A stretch of DNA of 64,000 bases from Diadema setosum (taxonomy: Eukaryota > Echinodermata > Echinoidea > Diadematoida > Diadematidae): the NCBI RefSeq assembly GCF_964275005.1, contig NC_092688.1, positions 24,491,440 to 24,555,439 on the forward strand. Reading direction: 5' to 3'. This document shows positions 23,602 through 33,071 of the stretch, in pieces; the stretch's first letter is position 1; every line of letters starts with the position of its first letter. The position numbers were made by a program, and so were the translations under genes. The notes under the pieces were generated by a model. That model was not told the DNA's origin and searched no databases. It saw only the letters and a program-made list of their open reading frames with translations.

Positions 23602-23958
23602 ATTAAAAGTGTCTCTACGTTCAATATGACATTGATGCAGTACACTTAATTCAAGACAACGTAAATGTGTGCCGGATAAATTTATAATGATTTTATTAAA
23701 TTCATTACTGATTTTACGAGAGTTTACTTATCTATTTGTTTTTGTTTTTTCAAGTCTTTATCTAAAAAAACTCAAAAAATTAGAATCTCTTAGCTTCATA
23801 GAATAAAAAACAAAGTTGGATCTTACGATTGTATTATCAAAATTGTCCTTTGGACATTATTCTTGTTGTCACCAGAGCAAATCTTCATGCATACTTTCAA
23901 GCAAGAAAGAAAGATGGTAAGGCCTATCCATAGTAATACTGAAGGCATAACTACTTAC

Positions 23959-24271
23959 CCTCGTAACACTTCACACTCATGTTGAACTTCACTGTGTCGA
24001 CATATATATGTTATCCGTAGCTCTACTTGATGGGCCAGCGATAATATGGGGAATACATTGGCATGGTTTATGATCACACTCAGAAACGATTTGTTCGCTA
24101 CTTCGTCCAGAACTTCAAATCCAATCACTGTGTGGTTGACAAACATAATTTCAGAATGTATTCGATGTCCACGAGGTGCCTGGAAAACCCAGCTATCGCC
24201 GTTGGTAAGGCAGTTTACATCACACAGTATCTCTGGCTGTAATTGCGTCCCCGAACAGTTAAGATTGTAGT
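23959..24271 (-). CDS. Receptor copy 1 exon 2: CUB-like domain
   Basis: A 313-base exon with acceptor CAG at 24274-24272 and donor GTAAGT at 23958. It opens with YYNLNCSGT and carries WVFQAPRGHRI, then FVNHTVIGFEVLD, then VELRITYIC, a pattern of alternating beta-strand residues and cysteines like a diverged CUB domain of about 105 residues. Several NxT/S glycosylation sites (for example NHT and NKS) are present. The copy 2 exon at 53247-52935 has the same length and is close in sequence. CUB assignment is by eye and less certain than the SRCR, WSC and CCP calls. Confidence 0.75.
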
Positions 24272-25087
24272 CTGGAAGGAATTTGAGACACGAATACAGT
24301 GTTTTTGCAGTTAAGCGTGTAATATTTGAATGAATAAGAAAATAGCAAAGGGATATTAGATAATTGTCGTTCCTTGGAAATGTTCCTACCCTGTCAGCAA
24401 AACAGAAGGAAAAAAAATGTCACATTTCTCGCACGACTGATTTCTCTCTGAATACCATGTAACAAAGCCATTGTATAATAATGGAGTAAAGATATAAATT
24501 TCTCATAAGCATGTTATCTAATAAGGTTAATCAGAAAAAGATGGGAGCACCGAAGATAGGTAGGCATAACCAACACATATTTTCTAAATATTTGCTAAGT
24601 AGTTTTTCCTCCGTCTCTAATTTTTACGGTATGTGAAAGTGTTGAAAAAAAAATACCGTAAGGAGACTTATAAAATAGAGGTAGCTTTGATATTTGAGAT
24701 CATTATGAATGAAATGATCCTACCGAGCTTGGGCTTATTGTGATTGAATCTAACCCCATGGTTGGCATAACGCTTAAGGTATTTTGTCCAACCCTCAAGT
24801 GAATTAGAGCACCTGCAAAGACCTGTTGCACCAAACGTGTTTGATTCTTATTCCTTTTCTAAGTTGAATTGTGATAGGGCAGAAGTGGCCAGGGAATATC
24901 CAAACATGAACTGTTGTGTTTGTTTGTTTATTTGTTTGTTTGCTCTTAGAATGCCAATCTAAATTTTGTAAATAAAATCACACGATATTATCGTTGGACT
25001 TTCTCATTGCTGTACAAAAAGAAATACTATATAAACATGTCAATATAATGGTGTTATTGAGAAAAGAAAAGGAAGAAAAATACGTAC

Positions 25088-25184
25088 AAGTCCTGTGCGT
25101 TTCCTTGGTAGAAAGTGTGAGGAGCGAATTGTGAAGAACGACACCAACACACAAACAGACTAAAAAACTTATCCGTTTGTCCAT
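25088..25184 (-). CDS. Receptor copy 1 exon 1: signal peptide
   Basis: The start ATG (minus) begins at 25184. The exon encodes MDKRISFLVCLCVGVVL..., a basic n-region and a hydrophobic core, consistent with a signal peptide, ending near KETHRT. The donor is GTACGT at 25087. The exon is 97 bases, phase 1 at its end, exactly matching exon 1 of copy 2. An in-frame upstream ATG exists (25265) but the Met just before the hydrophobic core is the better start because copy 2 shares it. Confidence 0.8.
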
Positions 25185-26660
25185 GGTGAAAATCCAAATG
25201 TTAGTCAGAGATTGGTCGAACACTGAAATATCATTGGCAAAGCCACGACACAAAATTCCATTCAAGTGAGGGCTTCTACAGAAAAAAAAAAATAGCTACT
25301 TGGTGAACTGTAAAGAAATGAACAAGTTGACTATTGATGACTCTGTCTGTTTTAATGTAGGTTAACAAGAGAGTAAACTTGCGCGCATTGAAAGTGCGCA
25401 CCATTATTATTTCCTGGCCACTCCCTGCAGGGACCAACGAGTCACTCCGTCGAGTCAATCTGAACGTGTGTCCAAATTTATTACATTGTAATATCTCGCT
25501 GTGTCGTCTAGAGTTTCAAGAAAGCTTTGTCATAGGAACATTGATAACCACTTGAGAATGTCACTTTTCTCCTATCCGTGGGTACAGAATACCCATGGAT
25601 ATGATTAATAGCAGTGTCGGTATTGTTTGTTTTCATAACATCCATGCGCATGACCATTAAAGGAAGCTGAAAGCTTATGCACGCCCTGACATGATGGGGA
25701 AAGTATCTCACCACATTATCATTTGAGATAGCACACTTCTTGCCTTGATATGATTTTGTTTGGACTTTCTGATCATCAGATATAAATCTATACAAAGAGT
25801 AGGAAATTCTTCCGCAAGATTTTGTAATAAGAGCAAAGAAGGGCGACAATGTACATCCCATCGCACGATTAGATTTCCGATTAGATACCGTGTTCAGTTA
25901 AAGATTTGATCTATCGTGTTCCCTTGTAAAAGGAATCTTGGCCCTTCATTTTATGTACAGAAGTTGTTTTTCCAATATTATTTCAGTAGGCCCAGACATC
26001 TAAGATCTCAATCCAACCTAGATCAATTACACTGTAGATTGATTGTTTTAAATCAGCTGTTAAAGAGATAGTAATTAAGAGAGTGTTAAAGAGATAGTAG
26101 TACTAATTAAATGAGAATGGTTGTCGGTTGTATTAACAACTTTATCAATAAAATGAAGAACTGCGTGGATGGTTGAGATGAGGATTGGGGTTTTCACTTT
26201 TTGTGAGATACCAAGAAACTTCTTATACCATTCTAAGAGGACTTCAAAGTTTATTTGATTTGATGGAATGGTTGAAATAAAAAAAAAACAATGTAAAACA
26301 AAGCCCTTTTATTAGGATTGCTCTTTTTGGGTATCTCAGCCATTTCATAACCGATTTTCACGTTGGCTTCTACTTGAAACTACATGCTCTTTCATTTTTG
26401 ATAAGAGGTTTCCCATCATCCCAGGGAAAAATGACAAAAACCTGAAGTTAGATGTCAACCAAAACTATACAACCCCTTTAAACACTATACCATTGCAACT
26501 TATTGAATCGTATAGTTTCGTCTGCCCTTTTCCCTCCTACAGCGCATGTGATAGGGATGCTATACATTCGCTTTATTAAAACTGGTTCATAATGTATCAT
26601 CACTCCTAAGAACGACACGATATTTTTGATGAATGATATGACCATTGTTCTTGAAAATAA
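25185..26660. promoter_or_regulatory. Upstream region of receptor copy 1 (duplicated)
   Basis: Sequence upstream of exon 1 remains alignable with the region upstream of copy 2 (54219-55265), for example the block CAAGAAAGCTTTGTCATAGG at about 25517 and 54501. Promoter DNA was therefore duplicated along with the ectodomain. No TATA box or start site can be fixed by eye. Copy 1 alone carries the insertion at 26084-26483. Confidence 0.45.
26084..26483. mobile_element. MITE-like insertion in copy 1 upstream region
   Basis: The left end GTTAAAGAGATAGT and the right end, inverse GTTTAAAGGGGTTGTATAG, are loose inverted repeats. The inner part GGTATCTCAGCCATTTCATA, then ACCGATTTTCA recurs at about 63640-63672 beside a similar end CACACCCTTTAAA. 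The copy 2 upstream region lacks it. Confidence 0.5.
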
Positions 26661-26893
26661 AATCTTGATTGTTTAATTGTGTGTGTGGCAATGTATCACA
26701 AATCTTGACAGATGCCCATAGAAATCTTAAGTTCTTCTACAGTAGTTAACTGTAGAAGTTGATTATAGTTGTGATAGTTTATATTATGTCCCTCATGTTA
26801 AGCTTCTTGCCATAGGATTGTACAACGCACGAACATGGTGTAGTTTTACTAGCTAGCTACGAGCAGCTGGATGCCGTGCCAGCGGGATATAGT

Positions 26894-29119
26894 ACTTTTG
26901 GGAATCCACGAATTGCACCCAATCGCCGATACTGCGATCGATATCTGAATTTTTAACATTTTTTGCACTGCCTAAAATGCGCGCAAATTGCGTCGCGTAA
27001 CATAGGCCCACTTGGTTGTTGGCAGTGTGTAGACCCTGTGTATACTCTATGTAGACGTACAGATCTAGCGAGCGGTGGGGTAGCCAGAATGCGCGCTTTC
27101 GGTACGCATGCAACGTATCGCGCAGACGTCTCAATAGCGCTAGCGCTAGCATGTGCATGCAGGATCTCGATCCATAATCCAGCCAACCAATCGAAAAAAT
27201 GGCTGCTTCCAGTAGTGACCGTGGTGAAATGGCCGACAACCAGCCCCGTTTTCACCTATTAGATGTCGAAGAATTGTTGAAATTTAACGACGGAAACGAC
27301 AGCAAAAGCACAAAGAAACAAATCCGATACGGACTTTCTGTCTTCCGGGATTTCTATAAGGAAATAAACGCCAACTTTGACGACGATGTCGATAATCTGG
27401 ATAACGAAGCTCTTGACCTTCTTCTCTCCCAATTCTATGCGGGAGCTCGGAATCAAAACAGAGAATTCTACAGCAAGAAAACTATGCAAGCCTTGCGATT
27501 TAGCCTACAAAGGCATTTCTTGGAGACAAGAAACGTGGACATTACCAATGATGAATCCTTTTCGAGAAGTGGAAAAACTTTCAAAGCCATAGTGAAAAAT
27601 CTGAAAGCAACAGGCCATGCTGCTGTGAAACATCACCCTGCAATTTCGGAGGATGACATGACAACGATTCTGCAAAGTCTGGACTTAAAATCTCCCGATG
27701 GTCTCCAGAAGGTTTTCCTTGACACCATGCTTTACTTTGCCAACAGAGGTATGGAGAATTTGAGGAATATGACGCCAGAAGATTTTATCCTTCATGAAGC
27801 TAATGGAAGTGACGGTGAGTACTTTACACTCCGTGACATGCATACCAAAAACCATGCAGACGATGACGATAAGAGCCAGGGGGGACAGATGTGTTCTTTG
27901 CCGGGAAATCCACTTTGCCCTGTAGCCAGCCTCAAAATGTACCTGTCCAAACTGGATGGTAACTGTAAATGGATGTGGCAAAGGCCAAAATCAAAAGCAC
28001 AGCTAACCGATGATGCCGTTTGGTACGCAAATGCCCCTCTTGGGAGGAATACATTGGGCTCAATGTTAAAGAGAATCTGCGAAGAAGCAGGCTGCAAAAT
28101 CTACACAAATCACTCCCTGCGAGCAACTAGCATCTCAATTCTGGACGAGGCAGGACATCCATCTCGAGACATAATGACACTGTCTGGCCATAGAGCTGAA
28201 AGTTCTATCAAGAACTACGCCCGCACAAGTGAAGCCAAGAAAAAGAAGATGTCAGAAACATTGTCAGGAATCTACTCCACGTACCCGAAGACAAATGTTG
28301 AAGAACAACCATCTACATCAAAGATAACTCTCACTGAGGACATGGGTGCTGAACCTGAGACTGACAATGTGCTACCACTAACTGATAGTCAGTTGGAGCG
28401 GGTTTTTGATCAAGTACCCGATAATAGTTCATTTCCATGTGTTCCACAAGAGCAGACCACGGACACCACCACGGTCACTACTGGAAGCACCACCAGAGCC
28501 TCCTACACGATGAACATTACGAAAAACCAACGCCCAGAATACCACTTCCACGGATGTACCGTCAATATTTAAAACAAATAGGCCTTGCCTACCAGACCTA
28601 GTAATGCCACCTGTGATGCTTTAATCACTGTAAATGTGTTCATGTTTCTGCATTTGGAGACAAACTGCATATGCGTTAACTTTGTTTGGAAATTGGAGAC
28701 AAACTGTTTCTGCGTTAACTTTGTTTAGAGACAAACTGTTTCTACGTTAACTTTGTTTGGAGATTTCATAGTTCGACGCTGTTAAAAGTGTTAATTTGAC
28801 ATGGAAAACGTTTCTGTGGAATCTACAAGACTCTGATCAATCGTCCTTTTCTGGACACCAAGAAGGGATCTATTCTTAATCCGGATCTACTGATTACTGG
28901 TAAGTCAATCACCTGCTTTTTCTACTAGACCTAGACTAGCGTTGATAGCGTTAAATTTCGTAGGTGCGGTGCATGCACTGCGATCATGCGATGATCTGCG
29001 GTACTCAGCAGCATTGCGAGCGTGAGCGTACCGCGTGATCTAGCACTTGGGAATCCACGATCTGCACGCAATCGCCGATTCTGCGATCGATATCTAAATT
29101 TCTCACATCGCACATTTTG
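26894..29119 (+). mobile_element. Crypton-like element with flanking direct repeats
   Basis: A tyrosine-recombinase gene (27199-28572) lies between two direct repeats of about 75 bases, at 26894-26968 and 29045-29119, each running from TTGGGAATCCACGA through CTGCGATCGATATCT. Cryptons are DNA transposons that use only a tyrosine recombinase and usually lack inverted repeats. No reverse transcriptase is present. The direct repeats could be the element's own ends or earlier copies of a host repeat. Boundaries are therefore provisional. Confidence 0.6.
27199..28572 (+). CDS. Crypton-type tyrosine recombinase, intact
   Basis: A single-exon 457-residue protein with no internal stop. The catalytic set of tyrosine recombinases is visible: Arg183 in ANRGMENLRNM, His305 and Arg308 in NHSLRATSI, His331 in LSGHRAESS, and the nucleophile Tyr340 in IKNYAR. 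Residues from about 25 to 120 look like the helical core-binding part, and the Thr/Ser-rich C-terminus after about 360 is low in motif content. The layout matches the DUF3504 Crypton-derived family (as in host proteins such as KIAA1958 and ZMYM2). The Met at 27199 has a purine at -3; Met11 at 27229 is an alternative. It may be an active transposon gene or a domesticated one; sequence alone cannot tell. Confidence 0.85.
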   Translation: MAASSSDRGEMADNQPRFHLLDVEELLKFNDGNDSKSTKKQIRYGLSVFRDFYKEINANFDDDVDNLDNEALDLLLSQFYAGARNQNREFYSKKTMQALRFSLQRHFLETRNVDITNDESFSRSGKTFKAIVKNLKATGHAAVKHHPAISEDDMTTILQSLDLKSPDGLQKVFLDTMLYFANRGMENLRNMTPEDFILHEANGSDGEYFTLRDMHTKNHADDDDKSQGGQMCSLPGNPLCPVASLKMYLSKLDGNCKWMWQRPKSKAQLTDDAVWYANAPLGRNTLGSMLKRICEEAGCKIYTNHSLRATSISILDEAGHPSRDIMTLSGHRAESSIKNYARTSEAKKKKMSETLSGIYSTYPKTNVEEQPSTSKITLTEDMGAEPETDNVLPLTDSQLERVFDQVPDNSSFPCVPQEQTTDTTTVTTGSTTRASYTMNITKNQRPEYHFHGCTVNI

Positions 29120-29242
29120 CAGCGCTGCATGCATGCAATGTACGTGAAACGCGTGTAGCTATAAGGTAGGCACACCTGACTGTCATCACTTCTTTTTCTC
29201 ACGTTTCTTTGAAAGCATAAATCCCTCGTGAGGGATATAAAA

Positions 29243-29384
29243 CAAATATCGACTGCTTTTTTTCGGGAGATAGTAAAACTATTTGCACCTCGGTGATTTC
29301 TCAACAGTGCTATGCCCCTCGACTTCGTCTCGGGGCATAGGTGCAAATAGTTTTACCATCTCCCTCAGTCGCAGTCGATATTTG
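29243..29384. repeat. Strong palindrome (MITE-like)
   Basis: CAAATATCGACTGC, a T-rich gap, then GGGAGATAGTAAAACTATTT, GCACCT is answered by AGGTGCAAATAGTTTTACCA, TCTCCC and GCAGTCGATATTTG. A second hairpin, TATGCCCCTCGACTTCGTCT, CGGGGCATA, lies in the loop. It would form a long cruciform. It sits just after the right-hand Crypton repeat. Confidence 0.7.
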
Positions 29385-30247
29385 TATATTATGTACACAA
29401 GCAACACCAGTGATTAATAAGATCGTTGCTTGTTAATGTAATGGCGCATCTCTCCCCTTCGTTCTCTCACATTACACTCACTATTACTTTATTCAGTTCA
29501 AATCAATTCAATTCAATTCACATTCAATTTAAAATGATTTTATTTCCATATGAAATAATGCAACGTAATATACATAACGCTTACATGAGTACATAATATT
29601 TAAAGGAATTTTGAATCACGTAAGTTTCAACAAAACATGAATACAATTATTACCATGATATCAACTTTGGTTTGGATAAATAAACAAGTTAGCAATACAA
29701 TCTCAATTTATAACTCTACATGGAAAAGAGGAATTCACAAGAAAAGCATAGCTTGTAAAATTTGTGAATTACTCTTGAAGGTGAGGGCATCTCCGTCAAG
29801 GACTCCATGTATACAATTTTGATATCCTGATGTCAAGCGAAATAATCAGAAAATAAGAAACAGACTATGACAAGGACAAGAACAAAAGCAGGGACGAAAC
29901 AGACAGAAAATAAAACTAAAGATAGGCATGGCAAAGAAAGTGAGGGAAACAAAACAAGACAATGTCTACATTCAGTTATCTGGAAAGGTCACCAAGGCAT
30001 GAGGAGGAACTTGAAATTCTATACAAATGTGGCTTAAAACAGAACTCTTAATGATTAAAAAAAAAATACTAGTCATTAATTTATCTATTTATTCTTATGA
30101 AAATAACAAAAAAAAAAACATTTCTTATCTATTTGTTTGTTTACGTGAGGATGACAAAAGACATTTTTTTCACTTTTGATTTAAAGGAAGGAAAATTCAG
30201 AGCATTTTTTATTTCTACTCTGTCTCTCTCCCTCTTTCTCTGTCTCC

Positions 30248-30290
<43 letters not shown>

Positions 30291-30781
30291 TCACTGTTTC
30301 TTTCTCTTTAAAATAAATAATCGACCATTCAACTTATTTGTCATTAGGGCATTCATTATCATGTTGAACTTTAACACGGTCATAAGTGGTTCCCTCTCTC
30401 CTTCTATTTACCTTTATCAAAAATCATATACCCGTACTTTTTCTATTTTGTCATGTTAGAGACTATGCCTTTATTACATTTTCATTATTCTAATTAGTTT
30501 ACAACAAAATAAATTCAATAGCTTTGGGACATCTTTAGAGTTCCAGTTCACATGAAACGTTCTCTTGTATTATTGAATTTTACAGACTGTTTGGTCTGGA
30601 TAAAATATATTTCTATTATACAAAATTTGGGTTCTTTTGTGGGGAGACAGGAGTTTGCTTTTGATGGCATACTGATTATGTTTTCCTTACAAATTTATTT
30701 AGAAACCGAGATAGTCATTTTCATCCACCTGATACGCTTCTCTTAAAGTGCAAGGGTAGAGGGATACGGAAAATGGTTACA
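29385..30781. other. Gene-free AT-rich stretch
   Basis: No gene seen. It contains CAATT-rich simple repeats near 29505-29530, a C run, and a (CT)n tract at 30259-30287. Confidence 0.5.
30259..30287. repeat. (CT)n microsatellite
   Basis: CT run following a poly-C tract. Confidence 0.9.
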
Positions 30782-31283
30782 GTTCGTTATTCCGAAGGTT
30801 CTTTGGTGTGAAGGTTCGTTATTCCGAAGGCTCGTTAATCCGAAAATGTGATAAGGTTTGTTATTCCGAAGGTTCATTAATCTGAAAATGAAATACGGTT
30901 CATTATTCCGAAGATTCGTTAATCCGAAAATGAAACAAAGCTCGTTACTCCGAAGGTTCGTTACGGACCCTATTTCACTTCGGATCAACGAACCTTCGGA
31001 ATATCGAACCCTATTTCATTTTCGGATTAACGAACCTTCGGAATAACGAACCCCATTTCATTTTCGGATAAACGAGCCTTCGGAATAGCGAACCCTATTT
31101 TATTTTCGGATCAACGATCCTTCGGAATAACGAACCATCGGAATAACGCCACAATTAACGAAACTTTTTTTTAATTTTCGGATTAACGAACCTCTAGATA
31201 TAGGACATTTGTGTGTTTCGGATTAACGAACCTTCGGAAAAACAAACCTTCGGAATAACGAACCTTCGGAATAACGAACAGCA
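30782..31283. repeat. Inverted minisatellite of TTCGGAATAACGAACC units
   Basis: About 25 bases of GGTTCGTTATTCCGAA plus a TTCGTTAATCCGAAAATGAA partner repeat from 30782 to about 30970, then the same units continue in the opposite orientation to 31283. The two halves are therefore an inverted repeat and could fold back. A diverged version of the same units lies at about 41105-41285, directly 3' of the copy 2 stop codon. Confidence 0.8.
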
Positions 31284-31693
31284 CCCCGGAAAATATAGGA
31301 TCGTTCTGGCTGAGAGCGAAAAGGTCAGATTTTTCTTTATCTGCAGTATTCCAGTAGTCAGAACAACTGCTGTTCGGGAAAAGGTTGCTGAGATTCGTCG
31401 GACGCTGAGGGCTTTTCCTGGTAAGTTGAAGAGTGGAGGAAGTTTCCAGATTTACCAGGGTCACCTACTGCTGTGGACTGACTAGATGATGATATGCTGG
31501 TTTGGTTAACACGTGGATAGGACATCGTCATGTCACAATTAAGCCTGTATTGTATCTCGACATGCCTGCATAGGAATGACACGGGGAAAGCAGGTAACCG
31601 TCCTCATTGATGTAATGTCCATCTGCATTCATAAAACTGGCTTTTCCTCTTCCTGTCCTTTACTCTGCACAGCACCTGATATATTTTCGTGTT
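31284..31693 (-). pseudogene. Decayed third tail exon, copy-2 type
   Basis: Minus-strand translation gives pieces of the copy 2 tail in the right order: NEDGYLLSP against DEDGYLLPN, KPSASDESQQPFPEQQ against IPSASDQSAAIQEPQ, and YWNTADKEKSDLFALSQNDP against YLNIEENYELGPYAMTLNDP. The pieces lie in different frames with stops between, and most tyrosines are replaced (W, D, F, I). The start aligns with the CACGAAAA block of the copy 2 exon. Like copy 2, it is followed 3' by the TTCGGAATAACGAAC minisatellite. No matching ectodomain was found nearby. Confidence 0.7.
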
Positions 31694-32640
31694 CAAATTA
31701 TTACATAATTTACTACCATGATTCATTCTGAGAAAAAAAAATAGTTTTAAAAGGACACAAATATCATTTATGAAAATCATGTAATAATATTATAATATTT
31801 ATAAAAGCTTTGACAAATTTCTTGAAATTCTGGTGTGCATTACTCCTGTAAGTATCCAGATGTTTGATAACGTCTCATTTGATGTGATTGATTTGCTGTT
31901 TGTTGTGGTGTTATTGTTGTAATTGCAGCTGTAGCTGCTGTTTTAATATTGTATACACGGATGTTTAAAAAAAAAAGACTTTTCTGTCTCATCGAGCGCA
32001 GTATATCCCTTGATGAAATAGGATAAAACAATCAAACAGGAAACATGTAAAAGTCATTTCTTTCTGACAAATATCTGACGTGTATTTCTCGTTAGATGCT
32101 GTGTTTTCATTCTCAAAAAGACTGTTACCAATCTGCCGCATGACATCAAGAGGACGGATCTTATAATGTCTGCTGAATTTGTCATATTCCTCTAAATGCT
32201 TCTTTTAGTGTCAAGATAGCGGAAGGTTGAATATGACATATCATTGGAACCTATAAATCATTCTGAAGAAGGATATCTTAGCTTTAAAATGACACATTAT
32301 TCATCAAAACTGCATGTTCAAACCTCACCATAATACATGCCTGAAGATCTAATACGAAAGAATGATACTTTACGGGGAAAGAGACTCTGGAGATGAGGTT
32401 CTCTGCAAGAGTCAAGAAAATTGGGCTAGGACAAATTGGTGTTAAAAACTAAAGGGCATGAACCGAAGTGAATGAATGCCTTCCCTGTCTTCATTCAAAG
32501 CATCAATAATCATATAGCAAGCATTAAACTAAGAAAATATTAATCCATTGTTTCTAAAACTTACAACAAAAATGGGGAAGAAGTAGTAACGTAATTATGA
32601 ACTGTTGTATTCAATATCACAGCATTATTACTATACTATA
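31694..32640. other. Gene-free stretch
   Basis: No gene or clear element seen, only A/T-rich DNA with short poly-A runs. Confidence 0.4.
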
Positions 32641-33071
32641 TGAATATAAGAACGACCCAAGTCCATGGAAGACCATTTCGATTAAACTTAAAAAAAAAAT
32701 TCATATCTTGTTTATTTATCCAATGATATCCTATTCAACTGTGATGGGAAGGCAACATTGTATATACAAATTAGAACATATATTATTATGACAATTAACA
32801 TTTACATTGATTGTGGAGAAGCCATTTTGTGTGATGGACTTGGGTCGTTCTTTGAATCATATGATGAGAGAGGGCGCTATAATATGAATGTAAGAATGAC
32901 CCAAGTCCTTCATTTTTACAATCATATAAGATTTAACTCATTAATTTCAGGCACTTCCGGGGGTAATTAGGATTTATCATTTACACACAAGGTGAGTCTA
33001 TGCATAAGCTACAATTTCCCATGTCAAACTGAATTTGGCCAAAAATTGGACTTGGGTCGTTCTTATATTCA
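32641..33071. mobile_element. Two MITEs in tandem sharing one terminal repeat
   Basis: TGAATATAAGAACGACCC(AAGTCC) at 32641-32664 is perfectly inverted at 33048-33071. Two near-identical inner copies, inverted at 32836-32853 and direct at 32885-32908, split the interval into two elements of about 213 and 187 bases with a 31-base spacer. No coding sequence. Superfamily unknown. Confidence 0.75.

Larger units (their letters stand above)
1144..25184 (-). other. Receptor copy 1: signal peptide-CUB-SRCR-WSC-CCP-TM-tyrosine tail gene
   Basis: Ten recognised coding exons on the minus strand, total about 2.58 kb of CDS (about 860 residues), spread over 24 kb. Order: signal peptide 25184-25088, CUB-like 24271-23959, SRCR first half 21675-21469, SRCR second half 19086-19009, WSC 16070-15789, CCP 15291-15070, stalk 8796-8731, stalk 8544-8479, TM 5278-5167, tail 2281-1144. 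From the SRCR exon to the stalk all introns are phase 1, the classic shuffling phase for extracellular modules. The CUB exon ends in phase 2 but the SRCR exon needs phase 1, so an unseen exon (length 2 mod 3) or an alternative splice is implied. The domains are known adhesion, scavenger and immune-recognition folds. The tail resembles tyrosine-phosphorylation receptor tails. I recognise no named orthologue. A type I membrane receptor is inferred. The large introns hold the mobile elements listed separately. Confidence 0.85.

Noticed and set aside
26853-27262. Three overlapping frames at the Crypton 5' end
   Set aside because: Shadows of the direct repeat and the recombinase start; composition-driven and not conserved in the right-hand repeat.
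26894-29119. Reading the Crypton flanking repeats as terminal repeats of a reverse-transcribing element
   Set aside because: No reverse transcriptase, RNase H or capsid-like sequence lies between them; only a tyrosine recombinase.
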